Origin: Arabidopsis thaliana
Lineage: Eukaryota > Streptophyta > Magnoliopsida > Brassicales > Brassicaceae
Length of the DNA: 64,000 nt
Assembly: GCF_000001735.4 (NCBI RefSeq)
Contig: NC_003074.8
Location: 6,386,101 to 6,450,100, forward strand
Direction of reading: 5' to 3'
A program made the translations under genes and the position numbers. The notes beneath the pieces are model-generated. The model was given only the letters and a program-made list of their open reading frames with translations. It made no database searches and was not told the origin of the DNA. Of the stretch, positions 35,900-49,459 are shown piece by piece. The number at the start of each line of letters is the position of its first letter. The stretch's first letter is position 1.

Positions 35900-38034
35900 G
35901 AGGAGAGAGCAAATATAGGTGAGACATAACGTCTCTTTTAATCTTCTTATATCACATTTCCTTTGTTTCTATTTTTGTTTTTGTTAGGAAATAAGAAAAT
36001 TGTATTTTTCATACCCACCTTTTTAACAAAGTTAATTTTTGATTTTCTCTTTTTGAAGTTATCGTGATTTTAATAAAATGTTTTAAATTGTGGATAATAT
36101 TGTAGCTCTTTAGTTTAAACTCCATTCTCAGTTTGTGACTCTCTTATGATTGACATATATATGTCCACCAAACTTTGATCATTTCTTTGTAAAGAGAACC
36201 ATAATTTATTTTCAAAATAATGAGTTTTTTTTTCAAAATAAAGATACACTTTACCAATAACTCACTTGATTATATAAGCAAAAATATTTTTTTGAAAGGT
36301 TTTAAGTCATTGAATTCAATATATATATATAGTGGAAAGAAATATATTACTATGTTTTATTGCATGTACATATTGTACAGCTGGAGAAAGGTAAAATGAT
36401 GTACGCATGCATCCATGAATAACTATGATTAGTTAACAATAATATACTTCTTCATGAATAGTATTCATCAAAGATGAAAGTATCTTAGTAACAAAGCAAC
36501 CGTTACTATTAACAATTGACAATACTAATGTACAACGTTTAAAACCTTGGTGGCAAAGTAAGGTGAAGATAAGGTAACATAGCAAGACAGGTAAGCCTCT
36601 TTTTTTTGGAAAAATACAGGTAAGCTCAATACATTGATTCAAACTTCGCTTGCAATTTGCAAAGTTCGGAGGTCTTTTCAAGAACTGCTTCCACCAAACT
36701 TGTGTTTTGAATTTGTATTTATTTATTGATTATTCGAAATATTAGTTTTTGACTTTTTTTTATAAAGAAAATGGGTTATGTACATTTGAGCATATGATCC
36801 AGATTACAAAATTCAACAAAATATTAAATGTTCACATTTTTTATTTTACTTAATTTTCTTAATTTTGATAATAATTCAGAATCTAATAAAGTAAAAGAAA
36901 CTCGTATATGTGAGGAAATATTATATGGTTTAGATGAAGGAATAATAATATGCATAATTAATAAGATCCGAGAGATGGTGCAAGGTTAAAATGATTTAAT
37001 TAATTAACTTCTAAGCTTCATTAAGACTTGGAAAAACAAAGACAGGTGGGAACATGTGTCAATCAGAGGACTGAAGGAGTAGCTAAATTGCACATAGGAG
37101 AAGGTGGGGACTCTAGAGACCAACTTTGCTTCTGATAAGACCCTTGCAACCATCGCTACGTATGATTCAAAATATATTATTGATCACAATTATTATTCGA
37201 AATATTTAGTATTAGTCTAGAAATAAAAATCCCAATACTGAACATGAGTTATGTTCGGGCCGTAATAATCTTCACCCACATACACATTTACGTACGTTCG
37301 AATTTTCGATTGAGCATGTTGTTGACAAATGGCAGTGTATTGGAAGCAAAGCGAAGCAAAGGTATTTTCGTATCTTGTACATCTTTCCTTTCCAAGGACA
37401 AACACTTTCACCAAATAGTTTTTTTTTTCCCCTGAATATTTTACTTTAGACTTATGAAACTCCAACAAAATAAACATATACATATATAATAGGTGAAGAA
37501 ATTTTGTTACATAGAAACAATATCAAACTAACACTAAAAAGTTCAAAGTATCCTTACAGTAGTAGTTTGCAAACCAATAACTTAGATCAAAGTTCTAACA
37601 ATTGTAGTTTAAGTCTAGATATTTAAAAACACATGCACGAATATAGCAATATATGTTTTTGAATCGAAAAAAAATGGTTCATCGAAATATCAACGTTAAT
37701 TTTAGTGAGCCAGTTAGTACCTTTTTCGTAAACAAGTACGTATGGGAATTGCTCTAGTAGATAATTTTTTTTTATTAAAAAAATCTATTATATAGTGGTT
37801 GCATATGGAAGAGAGAATTATAAAAGGAAACTGGTAAATAATGTATAATCATCATTATTTACTAAAAACAAAAATCAGAAGTATATATTAATGCTAGAAC
37901 ACAATTAAACTCTGATTTTGAAGGCTCGAACCTACTACTCATAAGGCTTTTTCATATGTTTGTAGGAAGAATTACAAGTGAAGTGGAAGACCATCATTAG
38001 TTTGATCACCAACATTATTCCTCTCGAGTCTCGA
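35900..38034. other. intergenic region between GUX1 and the ankyrin gene
   Basis: Over 2 kb of AT-rich DNA. The first few hundred bases are GUX1 promoter. A short AT microsatellite lies near 36320-36332. Frames at 36433-36681 and 37217-37483 have no domain and are rejected. Nothing else is visible. Confidence 0.5.
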
Positions 38035-40371
38035 TCAAAGCTTAAACACTCGCCGAGGTTTATCAAAAACGTTAGGACAATAAGTGGCGCGGAAGATCTC
38101 AAGTAACACCGGAAACTGAAGGACAACGAACATCCCCAGCGGAATCACCGCAAGAAACATAAATTGAGCCGAAACCCACGAGATTTTCTCTCCAACCAGA
38201 GTCATGAGCGTCACGACAAAAGTCACAATCATCGTCGCCATCGAAAGAAACAAAGCCAAAAGACCCACGATCAGTTTTGTCGGAAGTGATCGAAGAAAAT
38301 CCTCTTCACGGTAGCGAGACTTGAGAATGCCGAGGAACATGAGGAGAGACATACATGAGGTGAAAAGAGAGATAGCGTCGGAGATGAGGAATATCTTAAA
38401 TCTGTGCTGGTGGATGTAGAGTGGCATGCCGTCTGAACGGTAACCTCCGGGGACAGTAAAGGCGGAGGAAAACATCATTGTGGTGATTAGAGCGGCAACG
38501 ACTGTGCAAGAAGTTGCTGTTTCTTTCATCCATTTCTCTCCTTGCTCCACGAGATCCTTGTGTTGGTCTGTAAACAGAGCCTTTGGAGTTTTCTTCTGCT
38601 TCAAGTTAACCATTTTTCGATGCTTCGGTTGCACTAACTTCTCCACTTCCTGGAAATAATACAGAGTTATAATCCTAGGTTCCTTTTCACAGAAACAGTT
38701 ATTGCCTAATTTCTTGTGTAGCAAGATCATATATACAACTATGTATCACCTTAAACCATTGTAGTTCCCTTTGCATCTGAAGAGCTGCACCAGGAATGAG
38801 ATTAAGCCTTGAGGCTGGGGCTCTATACGCGGCGTGATGAAGCATATTGTTATGGAATATGTCCCAATTTGTAGCGAGGATGTTCTTCTTAGCACCTATA
38901 TTGTAAATGAGGCTAAAGATCTTTTCTTGTCTCTGGCTTACCGCGTAGAAGAAGATGTTAAGACCACTACTATTTTTGGACCATACGATATCAGGATAAT
39001 GCCTCATCATTTCCTCGATATACTCTACGATTCCATTCTCTACCGCCTTAAAGAGAGCTTGGTTTAGACCAGCGTTCTTTTGTTGAGCCGCGTCAAATTT
39101 AGGTATCTCTTGACAGATACAGTCTAGTATTTCTTTAGCTTGAGCATGTCCTAGCTTTAGTTTGTATACACGTCTAATTATGCGTGGAACTGTCAATAGA
39201 AAGTTTAATCTAAGATTGATAAAAACAAAAACAATGAGGGGGTAACAATTTGGGATGGTAATTACTGCTTACAAAGATATTTGAGGTGTTTCATCAACTT
39301 CTCTTGAATCGAATTATGATCCTGCGAATTCCTATATTGATGGTGGTGATGGTGATTATTAACTTCATGAGGGTTATTAATCTTCTCTATGTGAATACCT
39401 TCAAGAGAAAAACCATCAACAAAATTAAAGCCTAATAAAATCAAACTTCCTAATAACAAAAAACGTTATATCTATTTTAAAGCATAAGGTAAGTATACCC
39501 ACAAGAATATATCCACCGTTGCCAAAATGCAAGACGGGTACCGCTAGGAAACGCATAAGGTGTTTGAGCAAGCGCCATGATCGCTGTATCGTTATCACTG
39601 TCTCGAGTATAAGCCAACTTAGGATACCTCTGAATCAGATCCAAAGCAATACCTTTATGTACATGCGCCACATTAGCCAAATCTCATGAACAAGTAATGA
39701 TAATACACGAACATTTATAAATCATTAGTTAAGAACTTACAATATAATCCATCGACAATACAATTTGTCACGAGCATCGCTCCGTTCTTGCCCTTGTGTT
39801 CATCTGAATCATCACAAGGATCAAGATCACTGAGAGGTGTGTGACTGTAAAGATACTGAACCAAATGTTTGTGACCGTACAATGAAGCCACCACGATCGG
39901 TATATGCTCTTTCGCATTCCGAACACTGACCAAACCAGGACACTTATTCACCAAACACTCTGCAATTCTTACAATTCCACCAGTGGCAGCATAAGTAAGC
40001 GCTGTATAACCATTATCGTTCTTGATCTTTAACACTTGCTCTGGATCATGAATTCTTCTAATGATCTCTTCCACGATCTTGATGTGACCCGACAAAACAG
40101 CTTTATGGATTGGAGTGTCTCCATTAGAGGTTAAGATTGCGGTTAAAGCTTCAGGGTTTCGGTCCAAGAAGTCTTTCGTGGCTTCCAACTCTCCACTGTC
40201 TATGTTCTTGAAGAGGACAAGATAGGTCGAGTTCTCTTGTCGTATCTCGTCTTTTTGTAGATCGGCTGCTTCATCGATCTGCATACTATCAAACCGAAAG
40301 CTTCTGGGGCCCGTTTCTGGTCGTAGACTCTCTGCTCTGAAACCTCTGGGATAACCTTTCTCGGTATCCAT
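38035..40371 (-). CDS. ankyrin-repeat/PGG-domain membrane protein
   Basis: Five exons are supported: 39741-40371, about 39503-39682, about 39273-39398, 38750-39189 and 38035-38649, for about 663 residues. At least three ankyrin repeats lie in exon 1 (NGDTPIHKAVLSGHIKIVEE, NGYTALTYAATGGIVRIAEC, HIPIVVASLYGHKHLVQYL); more diverged ones follow in exon 4 (NQALFKAVENGIVEYIEEM). The C-terminus is a PGG domain (GEKWMKETATSCTVVAALI, then FTVPGGY) with four membrane segments. Such proteins include ACD6 and are linked to defence and salt responses; the role of this one is unknown. The junction of exons 2 and 3 is uncertain: the donor that keeps frame is weak (GTGGGT), and two acceptors (start 39398 or about 39432) both fit. 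A His-rich run lies in exon 3. I recall At3g18670. Confidence 0.85.
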
Positions 40372-40389
40372 TTGTCGGTTGCTTCTCCC

Positions 40390-41249
40390 GCAAGAAACGT
40401 GGTGGTATGTGTTTGTTTAAGTGTAAAATTGTTCTTTTATAATTTTTCTGTAAAAGAAAACATATCTTTCCGTTATTCGAACAGAGGCACATGAGTAAAG
40501 TGTTAAAAGAGTTGTGGTGGCTTATCTTTGAAGCAAGGTTTCAAGGACAAAGAAAAGAGACAAGGATTCAAGTAATTAAACATTATAATAAACTGTAATA
40601 CGAATAATCCTTGACTATTCATACCATGAAAGATTTCAAGATCATTATCAGTGTTTTTTTCTTCTTATATGTGTTTGTTACTTTTACTTTTCCCGGGAAT
40701 ATTTAAAAGATCGAGCTTTAGTGTTACAAAAATTTACGTCGTTGCAAAGCAAAGAATTTAGTTTCACTCTTCAAAAACAATGTTACTTGTAAATTTGCAA
40801 TTAGTAAACTTTTAAAACTTGAACTTGGTAAGAAAACTCATATTTTTCAAGTCATTGAAACGAAAATAAGAATGCTTTGTGGTTCTTCACTTCTCTTGTA
40901 GGATGCAAATGTAGTTATTTCAAACCTATTAATCAATTGTTATAAAAAAAGAAAAAAAACCATTGGTCAATAATAAGTACACATAAAATAGTGTGAATTA
41001 TTTAGATATAAGAAAATATCTATCTATTTGTAGCTATTTGTTATATGTAGTGCACTAAAATTGGTGTTCAATTAAATTTGATTAAAAATTACATTTTTTA
41101 TAGAAGTATATGTATAACGTATGTTAAAACTCTAAAAGACATTTTGACATATATCAAAATTTTCTAAATATATTCAGAATTTAATGAAAGTTATTCGTTT
41201 TTGTATGATAAGATAAGATTAAATATAGTGAATTATTGGGGATATAATT

Positions 41250-41288
<39 letters not shown>

Positions 41289-41432
41289 TAAATATCACAA
41301 CAATTCATTTGATTAATTAGTAAATTACATTGAAACCAGACCTTATCTTCTCAGACTTAAAACCCGTCTTTGCCGGCGACACTTCTCTACTGAATATTTC
41401 AGTAAATAATCTCTTCTTAGATCTCTCCGGCA
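40390..41432. other. intergenic region, divergent promoters of the ankyrin and UMP kinase genes
   Basis: About 1 kb of AT-rich DNA between two genes that point apart, with an AT dinucleotide microsatellite at about 41251-41282. No gene seen. Confidence 0.55.
41251..41282. repeat. AT dinucleotide microsatellite
   Basis: About 32 bases of alternating A and T in the upstream region of the UMP kinase gene. Confidence 0.9.
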
Positions 41433-43420
<1,988 letters not shown>

Positions 43421-43654
43421 AGAAGCCTATTCTCAAAACACAAAACTTATTAGAGTATCTTAGGTCAGGAGAATCTTGTAACTCCTGTATATATTAGTTT
43501 GCAGACAAGTTTTACATTCTAGGAATCTGTCTGAAATTTTTGAAAGTTAATCTTTTTATACATGAAGCTCATTTTAAACCCTTTGGGCTACTACATTGGA
43601 TATGTCAAAATACATAATACAAAAAAATTACAGAGCAAAACACCAAAAAAAAAT

Positions 43655-44323
43655 CTAATCTTGATCCCAAATATGACTAAAGAAATCAGCAAAAGTTGGT
43701 GAAGCTACCAAACTAGTAAAGCCAGGACTTCGAAACGGGCTCATAAATCCCGCCGGCGAGAATAATCCCAGTGGTATAGCCGGCGAAAACATCCCACCTT
43801 GATGATACATCGGAGAGAATATCCCGGTAGAAGCTGTTGGCAACAAGGCCGGAGATGGCGAGAGTATTCCCGGAGCATAACCACCAAATTCAGCTGCTTC
43901 TTCCATAGCCGTGTTGATTTCCACCGTCTCATCTCTCGCAGCCGGTTCTTTTCCTCCTCTTGGACTAGCATTTTCCGTGGACGCTAGCCTCGCCGCCGGT
44001 GAAACATCTCCACCGCCGCCAGATTCGAGGAAAACACCAGAGGAGATCCCTGTGAGTCGCTGGACTACGTTCATGAACTCAGACGCGGTTGCGTGTACAA
44101 CCTTGGGGGATACGGCGTAGATAACCACCGGCTCTCTAGGAATATACGGCGGCGGTTGGTCACGATTTGGCGGCGGCGCAGGGTGTTTTGGAGGTTTCTT
44201 GATTTTGTGAGAGTCTTTGTGAACACTAAGAGGTGAAGGACGAGGACCACAGATCTGAAGCTGCCGCTTCTGGTTCTGTTGATCGGAAGGATTGCCGCCG
44301 GCAAAATACTCCGACGGATCCAT
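43655..44323 (-). CDS. MKS1: VQ-motif protein, MAP kinase 4 substrate
   Basis: This is an intronless 222-residue protein. The VQ motif lies in the middle (FMNVVQRLTG, about residues 83-92), and the family binds WRKY factors through it. I count 12 Ser-Pro sites, mostly in the C-terminal third (FSPMY, FSPAI, FSPAG, MSPFRSPGF), which are candidate MAP kinase sites. The N-terminus holds QICGPRPSPLSVHKDSHKIK, conserved in this VQ subgroup, and a proline run. MKS1 is known to join MPK4 and WRKY33 in the nucleus in immune signalling. I start at MDPSEYF; the open frame continues upstream but that part is leader. I recall At3g18690. Confidence 0.95.
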   Translation of the reverse strand: MDPSEYFAGGNPSDQQNQKRQLQICGPRPSPLSVHKDSHKIKKPPKHPAPPPNRDQPPPYIPREPVVIYAVSPKVVHATASEFMNVVQRLTGISSGVFLESGGGGDVSPAARLASTENASPRGGKEPAARDETVEINTAMEEAAEFGGYAPGILSPSPALLPTASTGIFSPMYHQGGMFSPAIPLGLFSPAGFMSPFRSPGFTSLVASPTFADFFSHIWDQD

Positions 44324-45249
44324 ACTTGGGAAGCTTCCTTTTTTAGAATCAAAACTTGTTGTTCTTCTGCTCTGTTTGGTTTGGGAATTGAATGTTTTGG
44401 CGACTGAGAAAATTGACCAAAACAACAAAAAAGAGAAAGAAATAAAAAGTCATCAGAACGATTAGTTTGACTTTAAAAAATGTTGACTTTTTGTGTCTCC
44501 AACCAAATTGTTACAGCACATGCTTAATTAGGAAACTTCCATTCTTGTCTTAATGTTAGATAATTAATTAGTAGGAAAGATCTTAGGAATCAACATTATC
44601 AACGGCACACAGTTATATATATTAGTAATGTTGTCAATCATTAACATACAATTATTAGTGATAGTTCTATTTAAGTTTTACAAGTTCTAGAAGTTGCAAA
44701 TTATGGTAACAATCAATTTCTTTCTTTCTTAGTACCTAGCTAAGCTATTAACGTCTGCATGCATAGAAGTAACAAACCTAATTAAGACCTATCATATGAG
44801 TTGTTAAAAAAAACAAAAACATGTATATTGTATAGGGTGAGTTAAATATATATACTTAGAAGACTAAGTAATTAAGTATCTACCCATAGAAATCAGATAT
44901 TTAGTTGTCTTTTGTCAGCAAAAAAAGAAGACGAAATTGAACCTATGACCAAATAAGATCTACATAAACATACTAGTCCTCGTTGAAACATAAATGATTT
45001 TATTAAGTTACCTGATAAAAGAAAAATAAACTGGCTTTGGTTAAAAACATTTCTACATAAAAATATTACTAGTCTAATAATTTTTCCATATATAGATAAT
45101 GATAACAATGAACATATATTATGAGGATGGTTGCTAACAGGCTTTCATTTGTTTATCCAAAGCCCATATCAATTCTAGTTTGGTCCAAGAAAATAGCTGA
45201 TCAAAGTTTGAAACTTTCGAGTGTAATAATATTTTCAAACAATTCGAAT

Positions 45250-45525
45250 AAAATAAGAGTGTATTGAGAAAGTAGTTACTTTTTAAAACATAATTTTAAA
45301 AGTAGTCATTTTATTATTTATAATTGTAAAGTAATCATTTTTCGTATACTTACATATGTACAATACTTTTAGTATATATATATAAATATATATACTTTGT
45401 ATATTGAATGTATTGTATAAATTTATGTGTACGAAAAATGACTACTTTGTATATTATAATAGTAAAGTGAATACTTTTATAAATTTATTTTGAAAAAGTG
45501 ACTTATTTTCAACTTATTCCCTAAA
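45250..45525. mobile_element. MITE-like element with long inverted repeats
   Basis: The two halves are inverted copies. The best core is 45328-45346 against 45430-45448 (18 of 19 bases pair). The match extends outward, with GTAGTCATTTTATTATT near 45302 facing AATAGTAAAGTGAATAC near 45460, to degraded ends near 45252 and 45521. The middle is AT-only. No coding sequence is present. This fits a non-autonomous DNA transposon (MITE), moderately old. I could not identify the family or a clean target-site duplication. Confidence 0.55.
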
Positions 45526-45617
45526 TTAATAACTATAGATATATTTTTTAAATTTTTATTTAGTTTAAAAACTACAAATTTAGGATTGTTTGAAAGCTAC
45601 TAATTTAAAAAGATAAA

Positions 45618-45850
45618 CTACTCATAGAAGATGACTCCAACATGGTCCTTTAGAAACCTCTCCAGTACTGTCGTTGAGTAGTGTGGGGGAATTGACAGAC
45701 ACTTGGTACTCGTGGTTCGGCGCCATATCGAGGTCCGAATTTGACGATGCCTTAGTATCAGGGAGGGCTGGCAACGACGGACATGGGTACTCCTCGCCTT
45801 GCTGAACCACATCCACCAAACACTACAGGTCGAAGGTAGACTCAATGGCT
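45618..45850 (-). pseudogene. GC-richer coding-like fragment of unknown origin
   Basis: In a very AT-rich setting about 230 bases have mixed, coding-like composition. Minus-strand frame 45622-45819 reads VVQQGEEYPCPSLPALPDTK, then SDLDMAPNHEYQVSVN and ends in a stop. No start, promoter or family is evident; the upstream part breaks into another frame. It is probably a captured or decayed gene fragment. Confidence 0.3.
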
Positions 45851-46149
45851 TTGTATTTACAATTTTGGTATGAAGAAAGCTAAGTTTTAAAAATTCTAAC
45901 ATATTCATAGTCATTGAGTTGTTTAGTGTTTTGCATAGTTTCTAGAGAATGTTTACTAGTGTCTGGTTATACATGCAAACGAAACAATTTCTATTGTCAT
46001 GGTTCCAAAATAAAACAGAGCAAAACGTTGCATTTGAAACTACTAACAGTTATTATAGATGTAGATATGAACGTGACTATGAAAAGTTGGAACTTTTGTT
46101 TTCAAACTACCAAAATTTGGATATGAAACTAACAAACAAACAAAAAAAG

Positions 46150-46832
46150 TTCACCTTTCACTTCAAATTTGATGTTCTTAAACTTTAATCCGATTTCATT
46201 TTCCACAAGGACTGCCTTCTCTAAAAGATTAAGAAAAGGAAGTTGAAAAAGTTATTACAAAAACAACATAGAAAAAGTAGCATCTGAAAGTATTTAACAA
46301 AAAAATCTCACCTTTCATGTTAGTTTTGATGTTCTTAAACTTTAATCCAATTTGTTTTTTCACAAGGAATGCATTCTCTAAAAACTTCAAACCATTGTCC
46401 TGCTGAGGATTTCTCCTCGGCATGTGGATTTGACATTCAAGTTATAAAGCAGGTGTTTTAGAGATTCCTTGCAGAGATAAAAAATGGCGAGCGCGGTAAA
46501 GACTTCATTAAACATCTATCGGACGATTCTCTTCAAGATACAGAGGAGATTTTGAACTCCTTGGTATAGAAACATGAACTGCAAACAAAAAAACATAGAA
46601 CTTTACTCGCAATTCAGAGGAATTTAGGGTTGTTGTATAGAGTTTATGTGGTAACTTTGGATACCTTGTAACTGTAGCGATCTGAGACATCTTGATCGAA
46701 AAATCGGAGAGCAATAACAAGAAGGGAAGAGAAGAAGATGTTGAACAACAAAAACCAGTTGTTATTTGTGGGTTGAGCAGAGAAGGATGTGTAGGAAGTA
46801 GGCATTGTCGTAGAAAAAAATGGTGACACCAA
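46150..46832 (-). pseudogene. unrecognised gene-like locus with a duplicated exon
   Basis: On the minus strand a first exon-like frame starts near 46803 ([16 protein letters not shown], then a hydrophobic segment [20 protein letters not shown], then [11 protein letters not shown] and a GT donor at about 46660). Two related exon-like pieces follow: about 46313-46437 (GLKFLENAFLVKKQIGLKFK, then NIKTNMK and GT) and about 46153-46240 (LEKAVLVENEIGLKFKNIKF and GT), a tandem copy about 159 bases away. Frames do not join cleanly in my hands and there is no clear 3' end. It could be a small membrane protein gene, a long noncoding RNA or a relic; no family is recognised. Confidence 0.3.
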
Positions 46833-46882
46833 ATGTGATGTTCTTGTAAAAGAAGTAACATAACTGGCAGAGATATTAAAAT

Positions 46883-47037
46883 AAAAAAAATGAAATTTAT
46901 TTTGGAGGATAATTTAATAGGGTATCAAAAACATATGGATATATTAAAAATTAAAATAAGTTGTAGATGATATTAATATCCATATGTTTTTGATACTCTA
47001 TTAAATTATCCTCCAAAATAAATTTCATTTTTTTTTT
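46883..47037. repeat. near-perfect long hairpin
   Basis: The left arm 46883-46942 is the reverse complement of 46976-47037, with one clear mismatch over about 60 bases and small length differences in the A/T run. The loop is about 33 bases. Such a foldback is either a young MITE-like element or a source of hairpin RNA. The arms contain TTTTGGAGGATAATTTAATA. Confidence 0.85.
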
Positions 47038-48133
47038 AATTAAGTTATAAAGTTAAATAAGACAAAAGATTATGGATTCTGAAACCTTCTATAATATCAA
47101 CTCAGATAATTTTAATTGTTTTACTAAAACAATCTTTATTGTTCCTCAATCAGTTTATATTTATTATATCGTATATAATATATAAAAAATTCATTCAATC
47201 TGAAAACTTACGTGTATAGATTCCTACTATTCAAAAAGATAATATTTTCCGTTGCAAATCAAATGTTGAAACAAGTACCATTCAAATCAAAATTCGAACA
47301 AAGGATAGAATATAAAAAAGCGGGTGGGTGTGAGAGAGGCATGACCATGAAATGTTGCAACGTCCTCTAACAAGAAAGAAAAGTAAATTTGTTAAAAGGT
47401 ACTAGTTTACAAGATAATTTAGACATTAGAGACCAGTTTTCGTTTGTCACTTCAATCCAAAGGGAAGAACCTTATTCCTATATTTTGGTTCAGTAATAAG
47501 CAAAATTGCATAACCATCCATTTAACTCATAGTAATAAAACTTTTAGTCAGATTCAGTGAACCATACTTTAACTTAATCTAGTACACACTTACGAAGCTG
47601 TCATTTGAATTCTTTTGAACCAAAAGTATCTATCTAGTCACACTAGAGAGTTTTAATTTATAGCCTTAATCAAATTAATCAGATAATAGTCACTCGATGC
47701 CTTTCCCCACCATCTAAACTTACAAAATCATTCTTTTAACTATTGATTTTGTTTTATTCAAATATTTTTATAAACTAAATGTTTGAAATTATGCCGAATG
47801 ATTCAAATTGCGAATATTTTAAGTGCATATCCATCTTTAAACCTTCTTTACTGTTTCAAAATAATGTTTTTGAACACACACAAGTTGTATAATTGTGTGA
47901 CACAAGCTACAAATTTGAAAGAAAATGATATATTTGGCTCTAAATCGTGTAAACTATTAATGTATCAAATTGTTGCTATGAGTAATTAAATCGTATAATT
48001 CTCAATTAACACGAGGCAAATATTAGTAAAACTGACAAAATTTCTCATAAGATTTACAACATCTATACGTTCAAAATAGTTTGATAATAAGATTTACTTA
48101 TATCATATTTATTCATAATGTACTACTAAAAAA

Positions 48134-49381
48134 TCAAAAAGGCATAATATGAGTAGTCTTGGTCTCGTAAGCAGCCAAAGCAGAGGAATTAAACTTCAAC
48201 ACTTTAATCAAATCTTTCGCCATTTGTCTAACCATCGCCGAACAATTGCTCTGTATCACCACTAACAGCTTCGTAACTCCGTTACTTCTCTCCACCGTCT
48301 CTTCCACCGTCTTATCTTCCCTGAAAACATAACACAAACACCACAAAATCGTCACGGCGTGTTCCGTCGCCGTCGTCGATACTTTCAAGAGCTTCTTCAC
48401 CACTCCTTCCACACATCTACCATTGTCGTCTCCACAAATCTCCAATCTCCCTTCTCGCTTTGACGATAAAGTCTCTAACAGCTTCAACGACTTCTCCGTC
48501 ACGGCAACGTTTGTTAACGTCTCCGTCAGAAGAATGTCTTTGATCTTCGTGATTGCTTTTGCAGCGATTAGTTTCGATCTCACTCGTTTTGATTTGGAGA
48601 TTGTGATTAGAAACGATAAACTCGCTTCGATCAAACTCGGATCTGACGACTCAGTGATACTTATCGATTTCATCATCTCTGTTAAAACTCCGTCACGTTC
48701 TGCTATCATAAGCTTTGATTTAGCGTCGAAGGAGATCCAATCCAAAACCCGAACCGATTCGATCTTCGATTCCAGATTCCCGCGTTGAATCGCTAAGAGA
48801 ATCGCCGTTAAACAATCTCCGCCGTCATTCGCCAACATCAGATTCGATAACCGTTCACGATCTACTTTAATCGAATCCAAAATCCTAATCGCCATTATAA
48901 CTAACTCGATCTTCGTCTTCTTCGTGCGTATAATATCAACGAGCATTGGTACGAACTCCATCTTCTTCGAGAGAAACTCTCTGTTCGAATCCGAATCCTT
49001 CACGAATCGAACGATCTTCATCAAATTCTCCAGACTCATCAATCTCTCCAACAACACATTCACTTCTTCCTTCGTCGGAACTTCTCTACCAGACGGCGGA
49101 TTCAGAACCGGAGAATCACCGTTGTGACGACGGCCGATTGAATCAGACCAGATATTGATAAGACGTTGAAGAGTGAGGTTAGGAACAAAATCTTTAGTTT
49201 TGAGAAGTTGCATAGTAGCGGGACAAGTGTTGTTACCACCATCGAGCCATCTCTGGATACTGGCTCGATCATAAGTCACGCCGGTACAGAGACTAACCGG
49301 AGATCTCATCACGTCAAGAGATATCGGACATTTGAAGAAACTTGGCACTGTAATGTACGTCTCTGTTTCATCTCTCCCCAT
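48134..49381 (-). CDS. PUB29: U-box E3 ubiquitin ligase with ARM repeats
   Basis: This is an intronless 415-residue protein. The U-box is at about residues 10-85 (PSFFKCPISLDVMRSPVSLC, TGVTYDRASIQRWLDGGNN, TCPATMQ), which recruits E2 enzymes. A linker with SIGRRHNGDSP follows. From about 110 to 400 there are armadillo-like helical repeats (LENLMKIVRFVKDSDSNREF, LDSIKVDRERLSNLML, VTILWCLCYVFRE) for substrate binding. The layout is that of the PUB20-29 class of plant U-box proteins, several of which damp defence or adjust cold signalling; the substrate of this one is not deducible. A GAGA-rich leader precedes the start. I recall At3g18710. Confidence 0.93.
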   Translation of the reverse strand: MGRDETETYITVPSFFKCPISLDVMRSPVSLCTGVTYDRASIQRWLDGGNNTCPATMQLLKTKDFVPNLTLQRLINIWSDSIGRRHNGDSPVLNPPSGREVPTKEEVNVLLERLMSLENLMKIVRFVKDSDSNREFLSKKMEFVPMLVDIIRTKKTKIELVIMAIRILDSIKVDRERLSNLMLANDGGDCLTAILLAIQRGNLESKIESVRVLDWISFDAKSKLMIAERDGVLTEMMKSISITESSDPSLIEASLSFLITISKSKRVRSKLIAAKAITKIKDILLTETLTNVAVTEKSLKLLETLSSKREGRLEICGDDNGRCVEGVVKKLLKVSTTATEHAVTILWCLCYVFREDKTVEETVERSNGVTKLLVVIQSNCSAMVRQMAKDLIKVLKFNSSALAAYETKTTHIMPF

Positions 49382-49459
49382 CAGAAAAAAACAACAAAAG
49401 AATCAGAGAAAATCTGGGCAGAGAAAATGCGGGAAAGTGAAGATGATGCTAAGTGAAAG

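Larger units (their letters stand above)
44330..48133. other. repeat-bearing intergenic region between MKS1 and PUB29
   Basis: About 3.8 kb of AT-rich DNA with the inverted-repeat element at 45250-45525, the GC-richer fragment at 45618-45850, the gene-like locus at 46150-46832 and the hairpin at 46883-47037, each listed separately. The rest (44.4-45.2 and 47.1-48.1 kb) shows nothing gene-like. Confidence 0.5.

Noticed and set aside
43741-44352. Several frames on both strands over MKS1
   Set aside because: They are shadows of the VQ gene, which has the recognisable motif and SP sites.
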